Positions 1-10,483 of a stretch of DNA of 64,000 nt are shown here, piece after piece. Each line of letters opens with the position of its first letter. Within the stretch, counting starts at the first letter, position 1. The DNA is from Candidatus Altimarinota bacterium (GTDB taxonomy: Bacteria; Patescibacteriota; Gracilibacteria; BD1-5; UBA2023), in contig JALQWG010000006.1 of assembly GCA_023260135.1 (NCBI GenBank), forward strand, positions 18,466 through 82,465. Direction: 5' to 3'. Made by a program: the position numbers and the translations under genes. The notes under the pieces were generated by a model, which had not been told where the DNA came from, searched no databases, and saw nothing but the letters and a program-made list of their open reading frames with translations.

Positions 1-72
1 ACAAAAAAAGAAGAAGAACATGGAGACTGACATGATAATCATGCATCTGATGCTCATGGTGGGCATCACTAA
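1..72 (+). CDS. C-terminal end of a His/Glu-rich protein (cut by window edge)
   Basis: The frame is open from the first base and ends at TAA. The visible 23 residues begin with a Lys/Glu run and end in a His-, Asp- and Gly-rich tail closing with GGHH. One TGA inside is read as glycine. A His-rich tail can bind metal ions, but the rest of the protein lies outside the window and no function can be assigned. The next gene starts 24 bases downstream on the same strand, so the two may be co-transcribed. Confidence 0.6.
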
Positions 73-96
73 TCTATCCTCTAATCCACTATTCCT

Positions 97-402
97 ATGA
101 CTACAACTCCCGAGATTATCGTACATGCAGCTGACTATCCTGTAGAAGCTGAGTCTATCCGTATCATCATCGACAAGAACCTTGCTGGGAAACTCGACTC
201 TTATATCAAAAAACACGAACAACCGAATAGTCCTGTACGTGTAGAGCTCACTCTCCGTCGTGAAAAGGATGGACAAGCTCAGTGAAAACTCATTCTCTCA
301 GTAGGAAACAAGTCATATCGTAGTGAGCGTGAGAATTTTGACAACCTCGCAGATCTCATCAATCATCTCTTCACACATATCAAAGATCAGATGGCAAAAT
401 AG
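97..402 (+). CDS. Ribosome hibernation-promoting factor-like protein (HPF/RaiA family)
   Basis: A 101-residue protein with one TGA (283-285) read as glycine. Its pattern is that of the short HPF/RaiA fold: an N-terminal beta strand and helix (residues about 6-38), then paired strands (VRVELTLRRE, then a strand ending SVGNKSYRSE), then a C-terminal helix (NLADLINHLFTHIKDQMAK). Family members bind the small ribosomal subunit in stationary phase and silence it. The length fits the short type without the dimerisation tail. Sequence identity to any single member looks low, so the call rests on overall pattern and charge; another small RNA-binding protein remains possible. Confidence 0.5.
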
Positions 403-462
403 AAACAAAATCTTTCAAGTACGAGCGTACAAATTGCAAATAAAACGCCATCTGTATTCGTA

Positions 463-492
463 ATTATTAATTCGTAATTATTAATTATTTCC
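463..492 (+). repeat. AT-rich direct repeat upstream of rseP
   Basis: Two copies of the 14-mer TTCGTAATTATTAA lie head to tail just before the rseP start. They may be slippage-generated filler or part of the promoter region. Similar AT-rich strings occur elsewhere in this window, including inside genes. Confidence 0.6.
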
Positions 493-1671
493 ATGTCTCT
501 CTTCCTCGGCATTCTCCTCGCATTATTCGTATTCCTTGTGGTTGTTCTCGTTCATGAGTTTGGGCATTTTTCTACTGCACGTCTCACCAAGATGAAGGTA
601 GAGGAGTTCGGTATTGGTCTTCCACCACTTCTCATCAAGCTCTTCAAGGATAAAAAAGGAACACTCTATACCTGGAACTGGCTTCCAATAGGTGGATTCG
701 TGCGGATACTCGGTGAGGATCCAACAGGTGAAGATGCACATAAAAAATGAGCATTCATGACTCGTCCCTGGGCAGCTCGAGTTCTCGTACTCATTGCCTG
801 AGTGACGATGAATTTTCTCCTTGCCTTTTTTATTTTTACTGGACTTTTCTGGTATGGTACAACTCCGGTTGCTATCAATCCAATATCAGATGAACCTACA
901 AATTCGTTTTTTATCCCGTCACTCGATGAGGCACTCTACTGGGGATATGTACAGCATGAAGGTATCGAGATATCTGCTCTCCCAGGGAGTCTCGCAGAAC
1001 AAAAATGAATAGGCACAGGAGAGATACTCTACTCTATCAATGGATTCCATGTAGTTCATCCAGATCAGCTCATCGAGGCAACCAAGATGAATCAGAACCT
1101 AGATCTCATACTCTATCGTGACGGTGGACATCGAGTTGTCCAGATAACTCCGGAGAATGGAAAAATATGAGTATCCGTTTGATTCAAGAATCTCAAAACC
1201 AATCCAGACTTCCGTATGGAGCTCCCGTTTCCTGTCGCACTCAAGGCTGGACTCTATGAGACATATGCGTCTAGTGTTCTCACACTGAACTTCCTCGGAG
1301 ACCTCGTAGATGGGATATTCGACCCAGAGACACCACAGGAACGTGAAGATGCAAAAAATATGCTCTCATGACCTATTGGTGTTGGTGCTACATTTGTATG
1401 ACTGGTTGAGATATCGGCACCTGTAGGGATCATACTCGTTGTGATTGCACTCATATCAGTCAATCTCTGAGTAGTGAACCTCCTCCCGATCCCAGCACTT
1501 GATGGTGGGCGTATTGTGACTACAACATTTTACTCGATCATTGTCAGACACAATCGTGAATGAGTAGAAAAGTTCCTAAAATTCGAAAAATATTTCCATG
1601 CATTTGGTTTTATATTTCTCATGATTCTCACGCTCTATGTAGCATGACTCGATATCTCTCGATTCTTCTAA
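493..1671 (+). CDS. rseP: Site-2 protease RseP-like intramembrane zinc metalloprotease (M50)
   Basis: A 392-residue membrane protein assembled through about ten TGA-glycine codons. The first membrane segment carries the zinc motif HEFGH near residue 21, and the C-terminal part carries the matching motif NLLPIPALDGG. A PDZ-like domain lies between them. Family members cut transmembrane anti-sigma factors or signal-peptide remnants inside the membrane. In the standard code the gene would look shattered, yet every break is a TGA and both catalytic motifs are intact. A possible in-window partner is the anti-sigma-like protein at 42645-43667, but nothing in the sequence links them directly. Confidence 0.93.
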
Positions 1672-1681
1672 AACTTTATTT

Positions 1682-1891
1682 ATGCCAATTTTCTGAATCA
1701 TCTCACTCCTATTTTGAATTATTGTTATAGCCTTTCCTGAGCTCATTGCGTATATTGTTGGCTTTTTCTTCGTATTTGTTGGGCTCAATATCATCGCTGC
1801 ATCATATCTACTATGAAGACGCGGGACAGGGCAGACGAATAATTCATGGAAAGTGTGATGATATGAGATAATCAGGAATAGAAACAAATAA
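1682..1891 (+). CDS. Small membrane protein, unknown
   Basis: A 69-residue ORF with five TGA codons read as glycine, including two in a row near the end. It has one or two hydrophobic segments (residues about 4-45) followed by a basic tail. It lies 10 bases after rseP and 3 bases before the PrsW-like gene, so the three form one transcription unit. I do not recognise a family. It is invisible under the standard code. Confidence 0.55.
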
Positions 1892-1894
1892 TAC

Positions 1895-2719
1895 ATGCAG
1901 ACAGTACTTCTCTCATTTGTTGCATTCTGGATTGCACTTCTCCCAGTCTATCTCTGGGGATATGGTGTGACACACATGCTCTCAGATACCTGGAATCGAG
2001 CGAGGTTTTTTCTTGGATTATTTCTGGGGAGTGTTGGTGTCGGACTGACATATGTATTTTTCCTCTATCAGGATAGGGGAGTGATATTCGAGGTGGGGCT
2101 TTTCGTGGGGTATTTTATCCTCCTCACCACCATCGTACTCCTCCTCACACTCCTGGGTTCTCGGTTCTCGAGAGTCTTCTTGCAAAAAATCGCATGAGTC
2201 CATGCAGTCATACTCATCATAGTTCTCACGATAGTGTATCTCCTCAGACAATGAGTTGGTATCATCCCTGGGGTTACTCCTGCGGTAGTTGTATTCCTCC
2301 TCACACCACTCCTCGAAGAATCCGCGAAGCACCTCGGGTCAGTCGGGCTCATCGGTCGAGACTTCCGATTCTCAGAGAGGGACATCATATCATTCACATT
2401 CTTTGTCGTACTTGGATTCGTCTTCGCGGAGAATCTCCTCTATCTCGTGCGTGGAGACTGGACACTCGGTACATGGATATGGAGATCATTCTTCACCCTC
2501 ATTGCTCATGTATTCGCAGCACTCATCTGTGCGTACGCATGGTGGAGAGCGCTCTCATATCCACTCTTCTCGATGAGATATATCATCACATTCCTCACTG
2601 GATTCCTCCTCGCGGGCGGTGCGCATATCCTCTACAATACACTCCTCCAGATGGAGAGTATACTCGGACTCATCCTCTATGTCGTGGTTGGGTATGTGGT
2701 ACTCGTATGGAAGAGATAA
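1895..2719 (+). CDS. PrsW-like intramembrane protease family protein
   Basis: A 274-residue polytopic membrane protein with two TGA-glycine codons. It shows the family's conserved stations in order: an EExxK motif (LLEESAKHLG), a GFVFAEN segment with the conserved Glu and Asn, a membrane-embedded His (IAHVF), and GGAHILYN near the C-terminus. PrsW proteins are glutamic-type membrane proteases that start the breakdown of anti-sigma factors; other members are CPBP/PrsW-like proteins of unknown role. It sits in an operon with RseP, so two intramembrane proteases are adjacent. Its TAA touches the stop of the converging tsaE. Confidence 0.8.
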
Positions 2720-3208
2720 TTATTCTTCAATCACTACCTCCCGTCCTCCATCCTCCATCACTTCGATGGAGATTTTTTTTGTATATACTACTGCATCTCC
2801 GAGTATCTCTGGCCACTCGATGAGGCATATAGAGCGAGCATCCTCGATTATCTCCTCACCTCCGATAGAGATGAATGTATCATAGTCCTCGAGGCGATAG
2901 AGGTCAAAATGGTAAATTGTAAATGCTAAATTATTAATGGTTAATTCTGGCTTTATTTTCTGTAATTCAAAATTCACAATTCATAATTCACAATTTTTCT
3001 GATACTTCTGATAATACGTATACGTCGGACTCCGGACCACCAGAGATGGGTCATTCATATATCTCCTGAGTATATGTCGGATGAATGTACTCTTGCCAGC
3101 TCCGAGATCTCATACAAAAAATATTCTATCCCCAGGTGTGAGAGATATATCTATATCGTCAAGTTCTTTTTCATCATGGATGATGTATTTTTGTGTGGTT
3201 TTTTGCAT
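2720..3208 (-). CDS. tsaE: tRNA threonylcarbamoyladenosine biosynthesis ATPase TsaE
   Basis: A 162-residue P-loop protein. TsaE partners TsaB and TsaD to make the t6A37 modification on ANN-decoding tRNAs. The Walker A motif reads GDLGAGKST, and its first Gly is a TGA (3110-3112). The downstream TsaE signature YHFDLYRLED and a conserved IEWPE motif near the end are present. Between Walker A and YHFDLYRL lies an odd AT-rich stretch encoding a filler of roughly 30 residues (2905-2999), longer than expected here. The gene converges on the PrsW-like gene with no base between the stops and diverges from the pilus operon across an 81-base promoter gap. Confidence 0.92.
2905..2999 (+). repeat. AT-rich near-repeat stretch inside tsaE
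   Basis: The strand carries iterations of AATTCACAATTCA and AATTGTAAAT-like words, unlike the flanking tsaE sequence. It stays in frame, with one TGA read as Gly, and encodes a segment of low complexity between Walker A and the YHFDLYRL motif. A shorter string of the same kind interrupts pheT at 60603-60636. Confidence 0.6.
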
Positions 3209-3289
3209 TTTTCTCTATGATATGCTAGAGTGTAGGGGAACGTCAGGAATCTATCCGAGATGCTCATATCCTAACAATAATTCTATATT

Positions 3290-3823
3290 ATGCAAGAGAC
3301 AAACATGAAGGAATCATGAATTCTCGTAGAGCGCCACGGTGTGTGGTATCTCTCTATTGGATTTTTTGTTTTTGTACTCGTATGATCGATAATTCTCTAT
3401 GGTATGCAGTTTTTTGCCGAGAGACGCATCAGTTCGCTCGAGGAAAAACAACAAGAGATACAGACAAAAATCCAGTCAGCCTCAAAAGATGAAAAAATCA
3501 TCGTTGCTCGTATCATCGAGCAGAACTGAGTTCGTCCATCTCTCGATCTCGTAGGTATCATCCGGAATTTTCGTTCTGTGGCAGTAGCATCCAATGTGAC
3601 ACTCGACGGATTCTCTATAAAAGATGATGTTATCAGTACGAATCTCATCTCTACACAAGGGAATCAGGTGCATCCAGATGCTGTAGCAACTATCATCAAT
3701 ATGATGAATCAGTTCAGCAATGGAGAACAGGTATTCCGTCTCGGCAAGATACGAACAGTATCTGGAACTCCGAACAAGAGAACAACTAGTATAGAACTCA
3801 CTGTATCTACCCCTCAACCATAA
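3290..3823 (+). CDS. Type IV pilus assembly PilN-like protein
   Basis: A 177-residue bitopic protein with three TGA codons. It has a short cytoplasmic N-terminus, one membrane segment (residues about 18-40), a coiled coil (about 43-65), and a periplasmic domain ending in a strand-rich part. This is the PilN layout. PilN and PilO form the inner-membrane alignment complex of type IV pili. First gene of the operon, followed after 4 bases by the PilO-like gene. PilM, which normally binds the PilN N-terminus, is not in this window. A second ATG at 3305 is a possible start. Confidence 0.7.
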
Positions 3824-3827
3824 TACT

Positions 3828-4397
3828 ATGAATAATTCCATCAATCGTATCCATGCACCGATACTCATAGCGCTCTCGCTCATCATCGGTATACTCTTCT
3901 CTCGTCCACTCTATATGGACTATCTCGATACACGCTCTCGTGAGTCTCGTCTCGAGGCTGAGTATGCTCAGAGTGAGTCTGAGTATCAGAAGCTCGTGGC
4001 ACTCCAGGCGACATTTGCCAGCCAGAGCGGTGCAACCGAACTCTCCAAAAAAGTCGAAAAAATCCATCAAAAGTGGAGTGATGCATCTATCATGTCGGCT
4101 GTGATGCTCAATGAATATACCAAGGGTTCTGACTACATCAATCCCAAGGTTGTCATCTCGAATATCTCTCTCGATCCTGGAAAGAAGCTCCCAAGTGGAC
4201 TCTCTCTCGGAACGGTCAATATCACTCTCTCGGCAGATTCTATCGATAGAATGGTCGAGTATCTCACATATCTCACCACCAATTCTCCGTATATTTTTAC
4301 ACTCGATACAATCGATCTCCCTATCAGTGCTCCGAGTCAGCGCGAGACTGGAACTATAGGTATCTCTGTTGCGCTTGGTGTGTATTATTATGAATAA
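3828..4397 (+). CDS. Type IV pilus assembly PilO-like protein
   Basis: A 189-residue protein with no internal TGA. One membrane segment (residues about 11-30) is followed by a coiled coil (about 33-65) and a periplasmic ferredoxin-like domain, matching PilO. Its place between the PilN-like and PilC genes supports the call. Together with the PilN-like protein it would form the periplasmic scaffold that links the platform to the pilus fibre. Confidence 0.7.
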   Translation: MNNSINRIHAPILIALSLIIGILFSRPLYMDYLDTRSRESRLEAEYAQSESEYQKLVALQATFASQSGATELSKKVEKIHQKWSDASIMSAVMLNEYTKGSDYINPKVVISNISLDPGKKLPSGLSLGTVNITLSADSIDRMVEYLTYLTTNSPYIFTLDTIDLPISAPSQRETGTIGISVALGVYYYE

Positions 4398-4427
4398 GTT
4401 CGGTTATTAGCCATTAGATATCTCAAT

Positions 4428-5501
4428 ATGCTTTCTTTTTTTAACTCCATATCGCTGAAGGAAAAAGTCCTCTTCTACGAATCAATTGCCAATCTCCTCG
4501 ATGGGTGAGTCACGCTCGTGTCTGCACTCCGTGGATTCGGTGGGAGACTCAAGGCTGGCTCTCGTATCCGTGAATCCGTCGAGAATACACTCTTCTTCCT
4601 CGAGGGAGGTGATGCTATGAATACGGCGATGCGCAAGATTCCGGATTTTTATGGAGAAAAAGAAATCGCCATCGTAGAGTCTGGTGAACAGACTGGTATG
4701 CTCAAAGATACATTTGAGGCGATTGCGCGTGAGATGCGCATGCAAGAAGAGCTCCGCCGCAAGGTAGTAGGAGCCCTGACATATCCATTCATCATCATGC
4801 TTTTTCTCATGCTCGCACTCATAGTCGTCATGACCTATGTGATTCCACAGATCATGCCGATTATCGCAGAGATGACGACGGATATTCCATTTTCTACACG
4901 TTCGCTCATTGCTGTGAGTAGTTTTTTCTCAGAAAATATCATACTCATTATCCTCATCCTCATAGCCATCGGACTCCTCGTATATGGATATTCCAATACA
5001 GATATGGGAAGACGATTTTTTGATAGAGAAAAACTCTATCTCCCAGTTATCGGGACGGTCTATCGTAACTATATGATTGTACAGGTGATGTCGACTTTTC
5101 ACCTCCTCGCGAGTTCATGAGTGAGTATCGTGAAGACACTCAGACTCACAGGTTCGAGTTCTGGGAATCGCATCGTTGCTGGACTCTTTTTTCACATAGC
5201 AGACGAGGTCTCTCATGGAAAAAAAATACACGAATCCATGCGGGAATCTGATGAACGTGGCGATATATTTACCCCGGATATCCTCCAGATGGTTGAGAGT
5301 GCAGAGAAGACCTCTACGCTCCATGAAGTTACCAGTAAAATCAGCGAACAATATAGACGTGAGGTTGATGCATCTCTCAGTGTGATGGTCAAGTTCATCG
5401 AGCCAATTGCACTTCTCTTGGCTGGAGTATTTGTCCTCTGGTTCGCTATAGCAATATTCTCTGCTATCATGCAGGTGGTTGCTGTCGGTGGGGCAGTCTA
5501 G
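4428..5501 (+). CDS. pilC: Type IV pilus inner-membrane platform protein PilC (GspF family)
   Basis: A 357-residue protein with the two-repeat GspF/PilC architecture. Each half begins with a cytoplasmic helical domain containing the family pattern (IVESGEQTGMLKDTF in the first, MVESAEKTSTLHEV in the second) and is followed by membrane segments (about 125-150, 165-185, 320-350). PilC is the platform on which the extension and retraction ATPases act. Two TGAs encode Gly (the ones in LLDGGV and LLASSGVS). The matching ATPases PilB and PilT are not in the window. Shorter than the usual ~400 residues at the N-terminus. Confidence 0.9.
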
Positions 5502-5563
5502 ATAACACATCAATACTCGACATCAATCCTTTTTTTCATTCTCCCCAGCTCTAAAAAATCTCC

Positions 5564-6136
5564 ATGTTTCGCCCACACAATCATCGTCATTCTCATCAAG
5601 GATTCACTCTCATAGAGATGATGGTTGTTATTGCGATTATTCTCGCTCTCGCGAGTATATCATTTTTCCCGTATACGTACTACATGCAACGTGCCTCTGT
5701 AGAGAGAAGTATCGACACTCTCGGTCAGAGCTGGGTTCTCGCGCACAAGGATATCCGCAATGGCAAGATGTATGACGAACAATCCACAGCGAACAAGCTC
5801 CTCGTATTCCGCGTGGGTTCAGACTCCGTCGAGCAGTATCTCTACACAGGAGCAGTTGTTCCAGAGACGGCAACACTCTCGAGCAATCCGAGCATCATAC
5901 AGGATAAAAATATCGAATTCGATTCAAACGTAGAGATTCTGAGTTTTTCGGGTGTAGGTGTAGGTGAGAGTGATGTGCTCGTCTATAGTATCAGTGCTCC
6001 ATATGCGGTAGGAGTATTTTCTACTGGTTCTACTACATTTTCTTCGACTGGAGTTTTTGTCACTCTTGGGTATGATGGTGCAAGTCAGGACTCTGGACGA
6101 GCGAGACAGATACTTCTGAGACCATATCTCCAATAA
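5564..6136 (+). CDS. Pilin-like protein with type III signal peptide
   Basis: A 190-residue protein with the prepilin peptidase site QGFTLIEMMVVIAI at residues about 12-25 after a His-rich leader. After cleavage at Gly the new N-terminus carries the conserved Glu5 and a hydrophobic helix. The rest is strand-rich, like GspH/FimT-type minor pilins. No TGA occurs in frame. First of four consecutive pilin-like genes behind pilC. Confidence 0.85.
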   Translation: MFRPHNHRHSHQGFTLIEMMVVIAIILALASISFFPYTYYMQRASVERSIDTLGQSWVLAHKDIRNGKMYDEQSTANKLLVFRVGSDSVEQYLYTGAVVPETATLSSNPSIIQDKNIEFDSNVEILSFSGVGVGESDVLVYSISAPYAVGVFSTGSTTFSSTGVFVTLGYDGASQDSGRARQILLRPYLQ

Positions 6137-6139
6137 AAT

Positions 6140-6784
6140 ATGCAACTTTCTCTTACCTCTTCACATCGTGGTTTTACTCTCATAGAACTCATCGTAGGGA
6201 TGACAGTATTTGCTATTGGACTCGCGGGGATACTCGCACTTCTCGGGACGACTTTTTCATCTGCGCGCTACTCATCACATGAAGTGGTGGTTGCAGGACT
6301 CCTCAGAGAACAGATAGAACTCGTCAAAAATATACGTGACACCAATCTGACGAACTATGTTCCGTGGGACAAGGTTCTCATATGAGCTACAGATACTACA
6401 TGGACAGGAGGCATATATACCATAGAGAATAATTATACTACTGATATTGCATCATATAGTTCAGACGGAGAGATAGATGTATGACCTGTTAGTGTCGAGA
6501 GACTCGATATATTCCCGACTGAGACACTAGACAGATGGAATCGCACACGACTCTCACTCGATGAGAGATGACGCTATACACATGCAGTTACTGGCAGTGG
6601 TACCGCCTATGCATCCTATATCATCGTCTCACCACTCGGTTATACTGGATCGACTGGATTGGTTCCTATTGTGCGAGATGGTCAGAGTCAGGGATGGATC
6701 ATCGATGCACGCGTGATAGTAAAAACAGGGAACACCACTCGTGAATACGATGCTAAGACGATGATAACTGATTGGGTAAAATAA
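6140..6784 (+). CDS. Pilin-like protein (PilV/GspI-like)
   Basis: A 214-residue protein with the prepilin motif RGFTLIELIVGMTVFAIG at residues about 10-28. The pattern after the helix (ALLGTTFSSARYSSHEVVVAGLLREQIELVKNIRD in meaning, an early helical stretch with conserved Arg/Glu) resembles PilV/GspI minor pilins. Three TGA codons are read as Gly; without them the gene would stop after 81 codons. It begins 3 bases after the previous pilin. Confidence 0.8.
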
Positions 6785-6830
6785 CGAATAACTACTAGTT
6801 AATAACTAAAAACAGAAAATTTCCTAGCCT

Positions 6831-6898
6831 TGTCATTCTGAGGCACGAAGAATCCATGTTCCAAAAAATCCTGGATGCTTCCTTCGTCAGCATGACGG
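6831..6898 (+). repeat. Dispersed palindromic repeat (family A), intergenic copy
   Basis: Left arm TGTCATTCTGAGGCACGAAG and right arm CTTCGTCAGCATGACGG form an imperfect inverted repeat around a short AT-rich centre. It lies between two pilin genes. Related arms occur at 16399, 23667, 27291, 30669 and 32467, and a sister type at 25772 and 40530. Confidence 0.75.
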
Positions 6899-6928
6899 TA
6901 CATACAATACTTATACTTCCTGGTTCTC

Positions 6929-7591
6929 ATGTACACACTTTCTCGTACATCTCGTGCTGGTTTTACTCTCATCGAACTCATGATTGCGATGACGATATTT
7001 GCTGTGATGAGTGTGATTGTTATGTCTGTATATCTCAACATGATGACTACATCGCGAAGGCTCTCCCTCGAACGACATATGACAGAGACAGCGAGGCAGA
7101 TAACAGAAAAAATAGCAGAAGATGTCCGTGAATATGGTATATCTGACGGATGGACGGCGGGTTTTGATCCTACGAGCCCTCTCTGGAATACATATAACTA
7201 CACAGAGAGTGGGAGTGAATTCCTCGGTATCACCACTCGTGGGGCATATGTCTATGGATACAAGACTGATACTGGTATGAATCGTTGTATCTGAACAGTC
7301 CAGACAGACCCTCAGACACACTGCGGACTCTACTTCGTTCTCCCATGAGATAACTGACAGAATAGCTACAATCTCGTTGATAGCTTCATCCCGGAGGAGG
7401 ACAGGAAACGTGTAAAAATCGAAGACCTCAAATTCTATATCTCATGATGAGAATTCACGACCAAAAAAGTCACACTCGTCATGACACTCGGACTCATGCC
7501 ACGATCCTGAGTCCCATCATCCATGATAGCAAATACCAAGTATCATATCCAGACTACTATCAGTGAACGTGGTTGGCAGAAAAAGCAGTAG
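6929..7591 (+). CDS. Pilin-like protein (PilW/GspJ-like)
   Basis: A 220-residue protein with the prepilin site RAGFTLIELMIAMTIFAVMS at residues about 9-29. Size and gene order fit a PilW/GspJ-type minor pilin. Six TGA codons lie in the C-terminal half (after residue 121), so only the N-terminus is visible in the standard code. It is separated from the upstream pilin by the palindromic repeat at 6831-6898. Confidence 0.8.
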
Positions 7592-7666
7592 AAGTATAGA
7601 GTAAAGAGTATTTAGTTTTTAGAGATAAGCTCCCACCATGAATCATATCATTCTGTAAAATTCCCT

Positions 7667-8596
7667 ATGTTGCATCTATCAAGCCATCCTACGATCTCAC
7701 GAATCTATCAACCCACTTCTCGTGGTTTTTCTATCCTGATGGCAATCGGTACTATCGGGGTTTTGCTCATTGTGATCACAGGACTCGCAACTACCTATAT
7801 CCGCGAGATGAAGCTCTCTCGTACAACATATGATGAGGTCATCGCCTATGCCAATGCTGAGTGAATGTTCGAGTACGCGATGCTCAAGGCACGCAATCAT
7901 CGTGAGGGATTTGCTGACAGTGTAGAAAACTCCGAACCAGATGGAACAATCCTCGTACCAACATCAGCGCGCTCTCGTGGACTCACTGGGCTCTATGCTA
8001 TCAATGCGAGTACTACTGAGTATGATCATGTACTCACACCGAACGAACATCTTATCATCCCACTTTTTGCCTCAGATGAGGCCCTCATCCCGTGAGGTGC
8101 TCTCTCGAAAAATCCATCATACAATCCATCTGTCGCGAAGACAGAGAATCTGAGTGTCAATCTAGGCAATCTCTCATGGACGATAGTTGCGATGAGTGGT
8201 AGTGAGAGTATAGGACTCACAGGCAGCGGTGATATATCTCCTACAAAACTTGGTACCATCAGGCACAAGACGAGTCAGTGTTATGATAGGGATGATGGTT
8301 CTCCGAAGTCTTGTTCCTTTCTTGATCCGGGAGATGAGGAACTCCAATACTTCTATGATGAGGATAAGACGGTTTCAGATTTTATCTCTGATGCAACTGA
8401 TGCCTATCTCATGGTCTACAACGATGGGGCATCCCCTCAAGATATACGCATCACGGCAGATACGCTCTTCACACTCCCAACTCTCACCGTCCGAGCAGAG
8501 TCACAGAAAAATGACTCTATCCAGGTATTCCAATTCACAGAGGATAAGAGTAAGTACTATGATGCACTCAAGTATGGAGTATATAACGCAGACTAA
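7667..8596 (+). CDS. Pilus tip-associated protein, PilX/GspK-like
   Basis: A 309-residue protein. Its N-terminus reads SRGFSILMAIGTIGVLLIV, a degenerate class III signal in which the usual Glu5 is replaced by a non-acidic residue, as in GspK/PilX proteins that sit at the pilus tip. The rest is a large soluble domain without a recognised fold. Two TGAs encode Gly. It ends the pilus operon directly before a terminator shared with the converging dnaB. Confidence 0.65.
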
Positions 8597-8598
8597 TA

Positions 8599-8625
8599 AA
8601 AATCCCCGAATTCGGGGATTTTTTA
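8599..8625. terminator. Bidirectional intrinsic terminator between pilus operon and dnaB
   Basis: The perfect hairpin AATCCCCGAATTCGGGGATT is flanked by A and T runs, so it works in both directions. The dnaB stop codon lies inside its T run. Confidence 0.9.
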
Positions 8626-9981
8626 GAAACTCACATCATCGACGTATTCGCGCTCGGACTCTTGTTTTTCGATTTCGTAGAATTTTTGTTGGTTTTTCTC
8701 GAACTTGAGTTCGATATTTCAGATTGGTCCGTTACGATTCTTGCGGATGAGGATATCTGTTGTTCCTGGTTTTTCTGAGAACTCGTTGTAGTAGTCATCG
8801 CGATAGAGCATCATGATGATATCTGCGTCTTGCTCGATTGATCCTGATTCACGGAGGTCTGACATCACTGGTCGCTTGTCTGGGCGTGCCTCGAGCGCAC
8901 GAGAGAGCTGAGAGAGTGCCACGACAGGGACATCGAGCTCACGGGCAAGAGCCTTGAGTCCGCGAGAGATATCAGAGACTTCTTGAACACGATTCATGCT
9001 ATTGCCATTGGACATGAGCTGAAGGTAGTCGATAATGATGAGATCGAGACCAGACTCCATCTTGAGACGACGAGCCTTGGACTTGATTGACATGAGTCAC
9101 TCTCAGGCAGGGGAGTCGTCGAGGTATATCTTGGACTTCGAGAGCGTCTCGAGTGCATCACCCATCTTGGCGAAGTCATCTTCTGAGAGTTGTCACTTGG
9201 CGAGCTTCCAGCTATCGACTCACATCGCTGCTGCGATGAGACGATCGGTGAGTTGCTCCTTGCTCATCTCGAGGGAAAATATAGCAACATTGCGTCACTT
9301 CTTGGCGACATTTTGTCAGAAGTTAAGAGCCATAGCAGTCTTACCCATCGATGGACGGGCTGCGAGGATGACGAGATCTCCACGCTTGAATCCTCCGAGT
9401 CGATAGTCGAGTCACTTGTATCCTGTAGAGATAGTATTGCGTTCTACGAGTTCTGGATCTGCATGTATTGCTGCGAATTCTTCATAGCGAGCATTGAGGA
9501 TATCACGGATGGGTACCAGCTTGTTCTGGATAAATGTCTGTGTCACACCGAAGAGTGACTTCTCGCACTTCTCGAGGAGCTCTGTTGTCTCTGCCGCCTC
9601 ATCGTATCCATGCATGATGATCTCATTACCAGCACGTACGAGCTTGCGGAGAACGGATTTGTTCTTGATAATCTGGGCGTATTGATAGATATTGGCGCTC
9701 GTGAAAACAGCTGACATGAGTTCAGCGAGGAATGCATTGCCACCGATTCATTCGAGTTGTTTTTTGTCATCGATGACCTCACGGACCGTGACAGAGTCAA
9801 TAGGACGATTGCGTGCGAAGAGCTCGAGCATGGCATCATATACTATGCTGTGTGATGGGTCGTAGAAGTCATCCTTGGATAACAGATTGGCAACCTGGAT
9901 AATACCATCCTTGTCGATGAGGATAGATCCGAGAACTGAACGTTCTGCTTCGATGCTGTGTGGTGGGACAGTGAGTGACAA
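8623..9981 (-). CDS. dnaB: Replicative DNA helicase DnaB
   Basis: A 452-residue helicase of usual length. It unwinds DNA ahead of the replication fork. The N-terminal domain begins [19 protein letters not shown], the RecA-like domain has Walker A ARPSMGKT, and Walker B and its surroundings read [10 protein letters not shown]. The motif [13 protein letters not shown] is present. Several Gly positions are TGA, including the one in STGYKG-LDYRLGG. The start is a TTG at 9981; no ATG is available in frame before the stop upstream, and this start leaves a 19-base gap to the upstream gene. Last gene of a unit with the small unknown gene at 10001 and probably the TPR gene. Confidence 0.95.
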
Positions 9982-10000
9982 AATATTATTTGGTGTTAAT

Positions 10001-10465
10001 TTAATTAGCTTTTATTGAATTTTCAACCTTTTTAAGAAAGTCATTATATCATGGGAGTCTTGTATTTATATCAGAATCAATTTTCAATTCCTGTGTGACT
10101 TCTAGGTTAGGGAAGTGTATAATTGGTTTATATGGATTTTCCATGCTCAGTATACCAGATACGTTTGGAACTTGCAATACGCTAGTCACATCGGATGATA
10201 TCCTGTGAACTACTCAGCCACTTTGAAAGAATCCTAATAGGAGATCTCGAAAAGTTCTATCAGATTCTATACGTCCAGGTAAGACTGATTTATCTCAAAA
10301 CTCCACTAAAATAAGTCATGTCTTTATCATACGCATCAGAACACCCTGATAATTATCTAGCTTTTCATATAAAATAGTTGTATTTTGTGTTCTTCAGAAA
10401 CTAGGTCGTGGACTAAGTATTCAATCACTTAATTGAAAATCACTGAGGAATGGTTTTGTTGACAT
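10001..10465 (-). CDS. Unknown protein upstream of dnaB
   Basis: A 154-residue ORF visible only when TGA is read as Gly; six TGAs occur in it. It starts at ATG, ends at TAA 19 bases before dnaB, and follows the TPR gene by 18 bases, which supports a real gene in an operon. The composition is soluble with no membrane segment or clear motif. Codon use is AT-richer than in dnaB. No family recognised. Confidence 0.6.
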
Positions 10466-10483
10466 ATTTTAAAAAACTAACTA

